A DNA stretch of 23,273 nucleotides from a virus: IMG/VR virus record IMGVR_UViG_3300023443_000674, positions 1 to 23,273 of that record; one strand, 5' to 3'. The position numbers were made by a program, and so were the translations under genes. Of the stretch, positions 1 to 6,190 are shown piece by piece (position 1 is the stretch's first letter; each line of letters starts with the position of its first letter). Below the pieces are notes generated by a model. It saw only the letters and a list, made by a program, of their open reading frames with translations, was not told the DNA's origin and did no database searches.

Positions 1-1
1 G

Positions 2-814
2 AAACTTCCTAAAGAGATGACTGAGCGCATTAAGTGGAAAGCGCGTGATAAGCCTTTTGAGCAAGAAGGTAAAATGGTTCAGCTGTTTACTAATGATCGT
101 GGAGAAGTCCAGTTACGCCCCATCGGAGGGATGTCGCCTGGGAAGGGCAGTGAGGTTAAATCCTCCACTATTCTTGAGGACGGCACTTCTATTATGATCA
201 TGAAGAATGGAAAGCGCCTTGTTAGGAATGCTGAGGGTACTAAGATAAAAGGTAAGGAAGCTCGGGAGGCTATTTTCCAAGCACAGGAGCAAGGAGCGTT
301 ATGGCAAGGTGAAAGATCGCAAAACCGACGCCAAGGCACTTTAACGGCTGATCAGTCCAATAGCGCGTTTAAGTCAATAATATCTACGAGGAAAAATATC
401 CGAAATTATGATCGGGCTATAGCTGAACTTGATAAGGGTGCTAAAACGGGCAAAATTACGCGGATGTTTCCAAGCTTTCAGGAGTCTACTATTCGGCTTG
501 AGCAAGCAGGGCGCGAACTCGGATTAGATGTCATTGGCTCAGTAACCTTTGGCGCTCTATCTGAAGGTGAGCTGAATTTGGCTATGGATACGGCTATGCC
601 CACCAATTTGGATTCGCCCGCATTGAGAAGATGGCTTGTTGATCGCAGAGACGCACAGACAAAACTGGCTAAGTACTATGAAGATGCAGCTGTTTATTTA
701 GGCACTCCAGGGAATACGACAGCTAGTTGGATAGCGTCTGGCCAGATGAAACAGTTAGAAGGGGAGAACCCTTCTGATGAGGCAGCCTTCCTTGCAGAAT
801 TTGGATTAGAATAA
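2..814 (+). CDS. Probable ejection/internal virion protein, 5'-truncated
   Basis: The reading frame is open to the left edge and reads KLPKE immediately before the first visible methionine at base 17, so the start probably lies outside the window. I assign no enzymatic function. The C-terminal half (about residues 115-245 counted from base 17) is an alpha-helical segment with phrases such as GLDVIGSVTFGALSEGEL and KRDAQ-like repeats. From memory these occur in proteins found near the ejection genes of podophages and prophages. The next gene begins directly after its stop, so the two are probably translationally coupled. Ejection or tail-associated function rests on position and this family impression. 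An alternative is a true start at base 17, but no good ribosome binding site is visible there. Confidence 0.6.
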   Translation, partial: KLPKEMTERIKWKARDKPFEQEGKMVQLFTNDRGEVQLRPIGGMSPGKGSEVKSSTILEDGTSIMIMKNGKRLVRNAEGTKIKGKEAREAIFQAQEQGALWQGERSQNRRQGTLTADQSNSAFKSIISTRKNIRNYDRAIAELDKGAKTGKITRMFPSFQESTIRLEQAGRELGLDVIGSVTFGALSEGELNLAMDTAMPTNLDSPALRRWLVDRRDAQTKLAKYYEDAAVYLGTPGNTTASWIASGQMKQLEGENPSDEAAFLAEFGLE

Positions 815-2641
815 ATGGCGACTCGGGCACAATTAGTAACAGCGGGGGGCCAAGCGAGAGCTGCGGGGAATAGAGTTGCGGCCGAACGTTTTGCTAATAT
901 GATACGAGAGGGACGCTTTGATCCTGATCCTGAAGATGTTCCTGTTATTGAAACCCCTCAGGAAGAACCACAAGATGCACGTTTGCCTGGAGAAAATCGC
1001 AGACAAAGACGCGGTACAGTGGCTGTAGATGATACCGCTCCAGTTGGGCCAGAAGAATCTTTGAAAGACTTTGGCGAGGATGCCTTAAATGTCATAGCGG
1101 AATTAGCCGCCTCGGCCAATCGGTCAGTGACAGAATTTATTGATTTTGTGGGTCCAGATACTCTAAATGCAATGTTGAGATTAGCTGGCAGTGATAGTCA
1201 GGTGCCCACTTTGACAGGTGCGCTTGAATCAACAGGTATTCAAGGAGGATTTATGGAGCCTGGGACGGGAAGGGATATTGTCCAAGCTCTCGGTCAAACT
1301 GTTACAGCGGGAGGAGGTCTCGTAGGGGTCGGAGCAAGGAATCTAACTAAGTTTCCGGGGATGGCTGCTGAATTTATTGGAGTTGGTACGCAGTCTCCGG
1401 TACGCGGAGCCGCTCATACAGCTACTAATCTTATTCCAGGTGTTAATACTGTCCCTCCCTCTCAAACAACCACTCCTCGGGATGTGAGTATTCCGTCTAA
1501 TCAACAACTGCTTCCTAGTGAGCAGGTTCAAAATATCCAACAAGATATTGCCCACGCAAGGGGGGATGTTTCCACAGCATCTACAAAAACCACCCCTGCT
1601 GGCGAAGTGGTGATGGATAAAAAGGCGCGCGAAGTTATAAAAGGAGGAATGAGTGAAGGTGCTGTGGCTATGATAAAGGCAGCTCCTCCTGCTGCTAAAT
1701 CAAAAATGCTTAAGATGGTGGATAGACTTGATGCTGGGCTCTCTAATCAGCGCATACGGCTCACAGAGCGCCCTGGGGACGTGGTAGGCAACTCTCTATC
1801 TCAGCGTATCAGGATTGTTAGTAAAGCCAATAAGAGAGCTGGTAAGCAGTTAGACAGCGTTGCTAAAGGACTCAAAGGACAAACTGTAGATGTTTCTTTT
1901 GTGGTGGATAAATTCTTGTCTCAGCTTGAAGGAAAAGGAATTACCGTTAAAAACGGTATCCCGAATTTTGAAGGCTCCGATATAGAAGGGGTAGATGAAG
2001 CTCAACGGATTGTTAAAAACCTTCTTAAGCGGATGTCTAAGACGAAAGCTCCAGATGCATATGATGTCCATAGAATGAAGAAATTCATTGATGAGCAGGT
2101 AGATTATGGAAAAGGCAAAGGTGGTCTCAGCGGTACTATGGAAAACATGGCAAAGGGTCTGCGCCGTGATTTAGATGAACTCCTTGATATTAATTTCCCT
2201 GATTATGATGCTGTCAACCAGAGTTATGCTGAAACCGTCTCTGTATTAAACGGGATTCAAGATATTGCGGGGAAGAAAATAGACCTTCTAGGCCCCAATG
2301 CTGATTCCGCAATTGGCACCCTATCCCGTAGATTATTGAGTAATGCACAAAGCCGAGTTCCTTTGCAGAATAATCTGGATGAATTGGATAAGGTCGCCCA
2401 GAAATACAATACGGATAAAATAGATCTGGATGATGACATTATTGTTCAGGTCGGTTTTGTTGATGAATTAGAAAAGCTCATGGGCCCCTCCGCCCCAACC
2501 TCTCTTTTCGGAGAGGTCGCTAAAGCTGGGATGGGAGGGGCACAGGAGAAACTGGGTGTAGCAGAACGCGGCGTAAAGGCTGTATTTGGAAAAGATGAGA
2601 AAAGGAAACTCAAAGATATTCGTGATCTATTGAGTGAGTAG
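815..2641 (+). CDS. Putative DNA-ejection / internal virion protein, 608 aa
   Basis: The ATG directly follows the stop of the preceding gene, suggesting coupling. The N-terminus (about residues 1-30) is alanine- and arginine-rich and helical. Residues 35-90 form an acidic, proline-rich linker. Residues 140-190 are glycine-rich and hydrophobic, and the remaining roughly 400 residues are predominantly helical with many charged residues. No enzymatic motif is visible. A long, helical, low-complexity protein at the end of the late operon fits the ejection proteins that P22-like phages deliver with DNA, but that is inference from size, composition and position. The gene ends 11 bases before the stop of a convergent gene, with no obvious terminator hairpin between them. 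Confidence 0.55.
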   Translation: MATRAQLVTAGGQARAAGNRVAAERFANMIREGRFDPDPEDVPVIETPQEEPQDARLPGENRRQRRGTVAVDDTAPVGPEESLKDFGEDALNVIAELAASANRSVTEFIDFVGPDTLNAMLRLAGSDSQVPTLTGALESTGIQGGFMEPGTGRDIVQALGQTVTAGGGLVGVGARNLTKFPGMAAEFIGVGTQSPVRGAAHTATNLIPGVNTVPPSQTTTPRDVSIPSNQQLLPSEQVQNIQQDIAHARGDVSTASTKTTPAGEVVMDKKAREVIKGGMSEGAVAMIKAAPPAAKSKMLKMVDRLDAGLSNQRIRLTERPGDVVGNSLSQRIRIVSKANKRAGKQLDSVAKGLKGQTVDVSFVVDKFLSQLEGKGITVKNGIPNFEGSDIEGVDEAQRIVKNLLKRMSKTKAPDAYDVHRMKKFIDEQVDYGKGKGGLSGTMENMAKGLRRDLDELLDINFPDYDAVNQSYAETVSVLNGIQDIAGKKIDLLGPNADSAIGTLSRRLLSNAQSRVPLQNNLDELDKVAQKYNTDKIDLDDDIIVQVGFVDELEKLMGPSAPTSLFGEVAKAGMGGAQEKLGVAERGVKAVFGKDEKRKLKDIRDLLSE

Positions 2642-2652
2642 GCCGATCCCTA

Positions 2653-3669
2653 TTAGATGAACAAGTAATCAGCAACTGTATCCAGTGTCTGATCAATATA
2701 TTCATTGGATTGAGTCATTGATACCAGTACGTCCCCCTGAGTAGATTCAGAACGTTCCAGTCTCTCTACCCAGAAATCAAACCCTGCTTGATCTGGCGAA
2801 CGACCGAACACTTCTTCATACATATGGGTGACAAATTCAGTACTGCTCACTGTTCCATTTTCGTTAGTGTCAGTGTTGCTAATAAACTCATCTGAATTAA
2901 CAAAGCCTGCAGCCATGCTTGGAAGTGTCTGGTCTCCCCACTCAATCTGATCAGCCCACCACTCAAAACCATTTTTGTCCGGAAGACGGCCTAATGCTCC
3001 CATATAGGTGCGGTAGAGCTGTGCATCCTCCGCGTCTACAACGAAACCTTGAGGACTCCAGATAGCATTGTCATAATTTGAGGTATCCGGATCTATGATA
3101 TAAGCCGTTTCCACCACAGGGGTCTCGTCAACAAGCGTATCGTCAGCAATTATGACCTCATCCACCACTTCATCCACGACAACATCTTGAACTTCCTGAT
3201 TGTCCACTCCTCCTATCAATACCACTCCCGAATCATTCCACGCGTAAGGAGCATTAATTGAAAGGTAAAACCATCCATCATTCTCAGGCATAAAATTTAT
3301 GAGACTGGCTTCATAGGGTTCACTGTAAGCATCTGATCCAGGCTGAGTTCGCATGAGATAACCGTCTGCATCGTAGAGAGAAAGGTCGGGGGACAGCCAA
3401 GACCATCCATTGGGGTTTTGTTGACCAACAATGAAGCTGTAAGTATCGCCTGCCGATAAATAAATTGGGGCTATATCTGTATCATCATCGCGACCAAAAT
3501 TATCTTTGCCACCGATTGTGAAATATCCACTCCACATATAATCAAAATCCCATCCGGGAGTATATTCTCCGTTCATAAAGATTAACTCATTATAGGATTC
3601 TTCCTCTGCTGAAAAAACTAGGAAGACTGCAGCATCTGTATCTGTCCAGCCGTTTACTCTATTGCTCAT
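2653..3669 (-). CDS. PPC-like / DUF4214-domain protein with EF-hand-like loop
   Basis: This acidic 338-residue protein has no signal peptide. Residues about 48-152 look like a bacterial pre-peptidase C-terminal (PPC) beta-sandwich, with YLSAGDTYSF, LSLYDADG and GWFYLSINA. An acidic Val/Asp/Glu linker follows (about 156-188). Two DUF4214-like units lie at about 214-264 (YRTYMGALGRLPDKNGFEWW) and 280-326 (MYEEVFGRSPDQAGFDFW). Between them, D267 to E278 fits a canonical EF-hand loop, with D1, N3, N5, G6, V8 and E12, so calcium binding is likely. DUF4214 is usual in secreted or surface proteins. Here it could be a lysogenic-conversion product or a virion appendage. The ribosome binding site AGGGG lies 8 bases upstream. 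The gene stands alone, convergent to the ejection genes, with a LexA-type box 55 bases before its ATG. Confidence 0.75.
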   Translation of the reverse strand: MSNRVNGWTDTDAAVFLVFSAEEESYNELIFMNGEYTPGWDFDYMWSGYFTIGGKDNFGRDDDTDIAPIYLSAGDTYSFIVGQQNPNGWSWLSPDLSLYDADGYLMRTQPGSDAYSEPYEASLINFMPENDGWFYLSINAPYAWNDSGVVLIGGVDNQEVQDVVVDEVVDEVIIADDTLVDETPVVETAYIIDPDTSNYDNAIWSPQGFVVDAEDAQLYRTYMGALGRLPDKNGFEWWADQIEWGDQTLPSMAAGFVNSDEFISNTDTNENGTVSSTEFVTHMYEEVFGRSPDQAGFDFWVERLERSESTQGDVLVSMTQSNEYIDQTLDTVADYLFI

Positions 3670-3694
3670 TATTATTTCCCCTTATTGAAAGGGC

Positions 3695-3712
3695 ATATCT
3701 AAACACAGATAT
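3695..3712. repeat. Small inverted repeat in the leader of the DUF4214 gene
   Basis: ATATCT and AGATAT are perfect 6-base arms around a 6-base spacer. The repeat lies between the LexA-type box and the start codon of the leftward DUF4214 gene, so it could be an operator or part of the 5' leader. AT-rich arms of this length can occur by chance. Confidence 0.3.
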
Positions 3713-3724
3713 AGATGCAGGGAG

Positions 3725-3744
3725 TACTGTGGTTATTAACAGTA
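3725..3744 (-). promoter_or_regulatory. LexA (SOS) box upstream of the DUF4214 gene
   Basis: The sequence is TACTGT-N8-ACAGTA. Both 6-base arms match the gammaproteobacterial LexA consensus exactly, including CTGT-N8-ACAG, and the spacer GGTTATTA is AT-rich. It lies in the only intergenic gap before the leftward DUF4214 gene, 55 bases upstream of its ATG, and downstream of the terminator that closes the early operon. The natural target is therefore the DUF4214 gene. I could not identify a strong matching -35/-10 pair, so the exact promoter is unresolved. Confidence 0.7.
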
Positions 3745-3749
3745 TGGAC

Positions 3750-3822
3750 AGATAAAAAGAAGGCTTACGACTGCCAGGATTCCCGCTAAAAAACCACTCC
3801 AGTTAAGGGACAGCCGTAAGCC
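3750..3822 (-). terminator. Large intrinsic terminator of the leftward early operon
   Basis: Read on the minus strand, GGCTTACGGCTG at 3822-3811 pairs with CAGTCGTAAGCC at 3773-3762. This gives 12 pairs including one G-U. Inside the 37-base loop, TCCC can also pair with GGGA. The stem is followed by TTCTTTTT. It begins 11 bases after the stop of the last early gene and precedes the LexA-controlled unit. The loop is longer than in most intrinsic terminators, so a structured small RNA is an alternative reading. Confidence 0.65.
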
Positions 3823-3833
3823 AGTAAACTTAA

Positions 3834-4121
3834 TCAGAATGGAATATCATCCTCTGGAAAATCACCTTCTGGCTGTTGGGGATGCTGAGAAGGTGAAGCA
3901 GCTTCCCGTGCAGGAATTATCCCATCATTATGTGCCTGTTGCTTAGGCTGCACTGAGAGGGACTGATACCTCACTCCCTTCTCTGAAGTGTTGGTCCAGG
4001 CTGATATCCAGTACTCAATACCAGCAACCATGATGCTCCCTTTCATGTGAGGGTGAGTATCGGTCTCGCGCTTATCATTCTTGAATAGTGCGCCTGAGTT
4101 GTCTTTTTGTTCATAAGCCAT
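3834..4121 (-). CDS. Small protein with SSB-like acidic tail
   Basis: A 95-residue protein. Residues 1-58 begin with a pattern (KDNSGALFKNDKRETDTHP, GSIMVAGIEYWISAW, GVRYQSLSVQPK) that I recognise from small beta-rich phage and proteobacterial proteins. A Gln/Pro/Ala-rich linker follows. The last residues, EDDIPF, match the acidic C-terminal tip of bacterial SSB, which recruits replication and repair partners. A single-strand DNA-binding role beside an annealing protein is a reasonable inference, but it is not a standard full-length SSB. The ATG lies one base after the stop of the annealing gene, so translation is probably coupled. It is the last gene of the leftward operon. Confidence 0.6.
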   Translation of the reverse strand: MAYEQKDNSGALFKNDKRETDTHPHMKGSIMVAGIEYWISAWTNTSEKGVRYQSLSVQPKQQAHNDGIIPAREAASPSQHPQQPEGDFPEDDIPF

Positions 4122-4122
4122 A

Positions 4123-4737
4123 TTACTTTACTTCCTTTAATAGTGATTTGATAGCTGCACGTTCTCGTGAGCCAATATGAGGCCAGATACCTTCTTTCTC
4201 ATCTGGCGTAAGATCAGCCCATATTCCTTGCACTGCTTCTGCATTTGCGTTAGCTACTTCAGGCAAAAGTCGCTCAAGGATGGGCTGTGCAAAATTATGA
4301 GTTAATACTTCGGCCTTATCATGCAAGGATTGCACATACCGATTATCTTCAAACATTCCAAGAAAAACATCAGCATTGAAGCCAAGCCGAGAAAGGGCTT
4401 TCGTGATCATGTCTGTCTCTAGTTTCTTCGCAAAGTCGCCGTCAATCTTTCCCTTCTCCGACACATAGGGAATAGAACTATTGACATAAAATGCTCCATC
4501 AGGAAATGAAAATAATCCCTGACTCATGCAAAGTTTTACATCTTCAATTAGTGTATGTGTAAGGCTTGATCTAAACCCCCACTCTTGACCATAAGGCCCC
4601 CATATCTTTGTAGCATGTTTGATCTGAGAGTAGGCATCAATAGCATTAAACTTACGCCCGAAACTTACTTCTTTAACAAAAGCGGGATCTGATTCTTGAA
4701 CCGATTCCCATAGGTCGAGACCTTTGTTTTCACTCAT
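4123..4737 (-). CDS. Putative Rad52/Sak-type single-strand annealing protein
   Basis: A 204-residue protein. The N-terminal two thirds contain FNAIDAYSQIKHATKIWGPYGQEWGF (about residues 30-55) and KLETDMITKALSRLGFNADVFLGMFEDNRY (about 105-134). This architecture, a fold-start motif followed by a DA.TKALS..GF segment, is typical of phage Rad52/Erf/Sak-like recombinases that anneal complementary single strands. The C-terminal 65 residues are a separate helical segment. The adjacent gene with an SSB-like tail supports a recombination pair. RecT/Red-beta is less likely because the length and motifs differ. I did not run a profile search, so the subfamily is uncertain. Confidence 0.55.
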   Translation of the reverse strand: MSENKGLDLWESVQESDPAFVKEVSFGRKFNAIDAYSQIKHATKIWGPYGQEWGFRSSLTHTLIEDVKLCMSQGLFSFPDGAFYVNSSIPYVSEKGKIDGDFAKKLETDMITKALSRLGFNADVFLGMFEDNRYVQSLHDKAEVLTHNFAQPILERLLPEVANANAEAVQGIWADLTPDEKEGIWPHIGSRERAAIKSLLKEVK

Positions 4738-4752
4738 CGTTTCTCTCCAAAA

Positions 4753-4968
4753 TTAGTAAGGTGGTACTTCTCTTTTCGCTTCCAGCTCATATTCGTGACC
4801 ATAACCTGCAAGGAATAGCTTAGACGCACTGGGAGGACACGGAAGGCCTCTTATGCAAGCATCCATCCCGTCAGCCCAGTCCCCATAAGATTGCTTGGTA
4901 GCCTCTGAGGCGTTATCTAGGGTATCTCTGAATATAGCGTCAAATGATGCTTCAAATGAATTATTCAT
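4753..4968 (-). CDS. Hypothetical 71-aa early protein
   Basis: I do not recognise this small protein. It has a helical N-terminal half and a short CPPSASKLFLAGYGHEYELE segment, and ends in VPPY. Its ATG overlaps the preceding stop as ATGA, indicating translational coupling within the leftward operon. It is followed 15 bases later by the annealing gene. The tight packing is the main evidence that it is real. Confidence 0.6.
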   Translation of the reverse strand: MNNSFEASFDAIFRDTLDNASEATKQSYGDWADGMDACIRGLPCPPSASKLFLAGYGHEYELEAKREVPPY

Positions 4969-5189
4969 AAATGTTTTATATTCCTCCGCTTCTTTTCTGC
5001 TCCAGTCATATGTAGTCGAGCAATAGAATCTACATTGCTGCTAACCCCAAAGGGTATTTTATGAATTCCACCACCACCGCTAAGAAAGTTAGCAACTTGT
5101 TCAGCTATTATCTTCTGCCTATCATGTGAAGGTTCAATGGCTTCAGTCATTTTCTTTCGGTTGACTATTTGGATTTCATGTCTTGTCAT
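4965..5189 (-). CDS. Hypothetical small basic early protein
   Basis: A 74-residue protein rich in Lys and Arg at the C-terminus (AEKKRRNIKHL). The central stretch ANFLSGGGGIHKIPFGVS resembles a short motif (FL..GG.I..(I/V)P.G) seen in small uncharacterised phage proteins. I chose the ATG at 5189 because AAGG lies about 8 bases upstream. An in-frame ATG at 5213 lacks a good site. It overlaps the upstream gene by 14 bases and the downstream gene by 4. DNA or RNA binding is possible from its charge but not shown. Confidence 0.6.
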   Translation of the reverse strand: MTRHEIQIVNRKKMTEAIEPSHDRQKIIAEQVANFLSGGGGIHKIPFGVSSNVDSIARLHMTGAEKKRRNIKHL

Positions 5190-5508
5190 CAGATAACCTT
5201 TCCTTAATCTCATCCCAGCTCAAACCAGCTTCCTCTTGCATGGCCATACGATCGGCTTGTGCTGAGAGCTTGTAGAGCATGTCATTGAAGAAATCGCTAG
5301 CAAAATAGGGATTACGAGCTGCATGGTTAAATAGGTCTTTAACGTGGCCCTCTTCATATGCCCACTCTTCCAGAAAACAAGACTGAGTATTTCTCAGCAT
5401 CCAACTTTTACGCTTCTGAGCATAGGCAAGTCTATCTAGGCATTCCTGGCCTGACATCTCTCTACCCCCATCGTATTCAATCTCGGCTAGTTCGTTAGCT
5501 GTTTGCAT
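5176..5508 (-). CDS. Hypothetical 110-aa early protein
   Basis: I do not recognise this protein. It is probably all-helical, with an aromatic-rich middle (FLEEWAYEEGHVKDLFNHAARNPYFASDFF) and an acidic C-terminus with SWDEIKERLSDD. It has no membrane segment or signal peptide. It overlaps the FinO/ProQ-like gene by 14 bases and the next gene by 14 bases, so it belongs to the same leftward transcript. Confidence 0.65.
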   Translation of the reverse strand: MQTANELAEIEYDGGREMSGQECLDRLAYAQKRKSWMLRNTQSCFLEEWAYEEGHVKDLFNHAARNPYFASDFFNDMLYKLSAQADRMAMQEEAGLSWDEIKERLSDDKT

Positions 5509-5893
5509 TGTTGTTTCCCTCCATCTTTACCAGTCGTAGACGGGCATAGGAGCGTTCTTCCTCAGTAATTTCTTGAGCCGGTGAGCCGTCAAAATTCATG
5601 CGATGAGTACATGTTTCAAACATAGCTAAGTAAGTAGGATGACTACAGCGCCTTGCGATTCTAAAATGCAAACGAGACCTCGATATTTCTTCTGGCTTTC
5701 CCTGCATGGCTTGATCGGAAAAGCCAATCGCCAGTGGAACCCACTCCTCCCAAGCCTGAGATACTGAGAGATAGAGGTGCTCTTTGGAAGCAGCCTTATC
5801 TGGGGACTTTTTCTTAGGAGGGACTGTTTCTTCCTCCCCTTTCAAGTCAAGATTATCTATCTGTTTTTTTAAAGATAAAGTTTCACGCGTCAT
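5495..5893 (-). CDS. FinO/ProQ-like RNA chaperone, divergent
   Basis: A 132-residue protein. The first 38 residues are a basic and acidic linker with a PPKKK patch. From about residue 39 it resembles the FinO/ProQ RNA-binding domain. The clearest part is residues 86-122: HPTYLAMF, HRMNFDGSPAQEITEEERSYARLRL, matching the family pattern YL..L..G..R.(D/N)(L/F)DG.P...(V/I)T.E...A...L. The upstream PLAIGF stretch may correspond to the family's PLKIGI segment, though it is divergent. Family members bind structured RNAs, often terminator hairpins with U tails. The ribosome binding site GGAG lies 8 bases before the ATG. It is the first gene of the leftward early operon, transcribed away from attP. 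Confidence 0.55.
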   Translation of the reverse strand: MTRETLSLKKQIDNLDLKGEEETVPPKKKSPDKAASKEHLYLSVSQAWEEWVPLAIGFSDQAMQGKPEEISRSRLHFRIARRCSHPTYLAMFETCTHRMNFDGSPAQEITEEERSYARLRLVKMEGNNNANS

Positions 5894-5930
5894 TTTTATT
5901 ACTCCGGAAGGTAGGTTTCAGGGTGAAAAA

Positions 5931-5943
5931 AAGTCCTACAAAA
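5931..5943 (+). repeat. Putative integrase arm-type site 1
   Basis: AAGTCCTACAAAA is the left-most direct copy of the arm repeat, on the P arm left of the tRNA core. Confidence 0.6.
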
Positions 5944-5984
5944 ACCATTCAAACCCGCATGGTTATTGGGGGGTATTTGGGGTA

Positions 5985-5995
5985 TTTTGTAGGAC
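5985..5995 (-). repeat. Putative integrase arm-type site 2, inverted
   Basis: TTTTGTAGGAC is the inverse complement of the repeat at 5931-5943 and shares its CCTACA form. It lies about 40 bases left of the core. Confidence 0.6.
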
Positions 5996-6033
5996 AAAAT
6001 GGCTTGAAAGCCGCGTATTTCCTCAATAGCATC

Positions 6034-6083
6034 CCTGGCTACGAACCAGGGGGTCGCAGATTCGAATTCTGCCGGGCGCACCA
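6034..6083 (+). other. 3' half of tRNA-Arg(ACG): attachment core
   Basis: The sequence contains anticodon stem CCTGG/CCAGG around the loop CTACGAA (anticodon ACG at 6041-6043), T arm GCAGA-TTCGAAT-TCTGC at 6056-6072, the 3' acceptor strand CGGGCGC at 6073-6079, a discriminator A and an encoded CCA at 6081-6083. The 5' acceptor strand and D arm are absent, so this is not a working tRNA gene. It is the segment that restores the host tRNA gene after integration. Identity with the host gene may begin a few bases earlier, around 6028. Confidence 0.85.
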
Positions 6084-6113
6084 TATAAGATACTGAATTA
6101 TAAAGATTTAATT

Positions 6114-6143
6114 TTAACATACTGGATATATCCACAGTATGAG
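6114..6143 (+). promoter_or_regulatory. LexA-box promoter of the repressor paralogue
   Basis: TTAACA at 6114-6119 (5 of 6 to the -35 consensus) and TATGAG at 6138-6143 (4 of 6 to the -10) are 18 bases apart. The gap is filled by TACTGG-ATATATCC-ACAGTA at 6120-6139. That differs from the LexA consensus arms at one arm base and has an AT-rich centre. The outer arms CATACTG and CAGTATG form a perfect inverted repeat, as do the inner bases GGATATATCC. LexA occupying the space between -35 and -10 is a standard SOS promoter design. The start of the downstream gene is 51 bases away. Confidence 0.6.
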
Positions 6144-6150
6144 TTTTAGA

Positions 6151-6175
6151 AAGTCCAACAAAAAGTCCAACAAAA
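6151..6175 (+). repeat. Tandem putative integrase arm-type sites 3 and 4
   Basis: Two direct copies of AAGTCCAACAAAA start at 6151 and 6163, exactly 12 bases apart. They lie on the P' side of the core and just downstream of the LexA-box promoter, so integrase binding could also affect transcription of the next gene. Confidence 0.65.
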
Positions 6176-6190
6176 ATGAAGAGGTAATAC

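Larger units (their letters stand above)
5931..6175. other. attP: attP: phage attachment site with arm-type repeats
   Basis: A tRNA-derived core (6034-6083) is flanked by copies of AAGTCC(T/A)ACAAAA. There is one direct copy at 5931-5943, one inverted copy at 5985-5995 and two tandem direct copies starting at 6151 and 6163. Two tandem copies of GGGGTATTT at 5970-5987 may be accessory-protein sites. A core flanked by distant short repeats near an integrase gene is the classic organisation of attP for tyrosine recombinases such as lambda Int. After integration, the FinO/annealing operon and the integrase would lie at opposite prophage ends. Confidence 0.8.

Noticed and set aside
3762-3822. Leftward tRNA gene, because of a 7-base acceptor-like stem
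   Set aside because: The segment is too short, has no T-arm TTCRA sequence or anticodon arm, and is followed by a T-run, so a terminator fits.
6008-6083. Complete tRNA-Arg gene
   Set aside because: Only the anticodon arm, T arm, 3' acceptor strand and CCA are present. No GCGCCCG 5' acceptor strand or D arm is found upstream.
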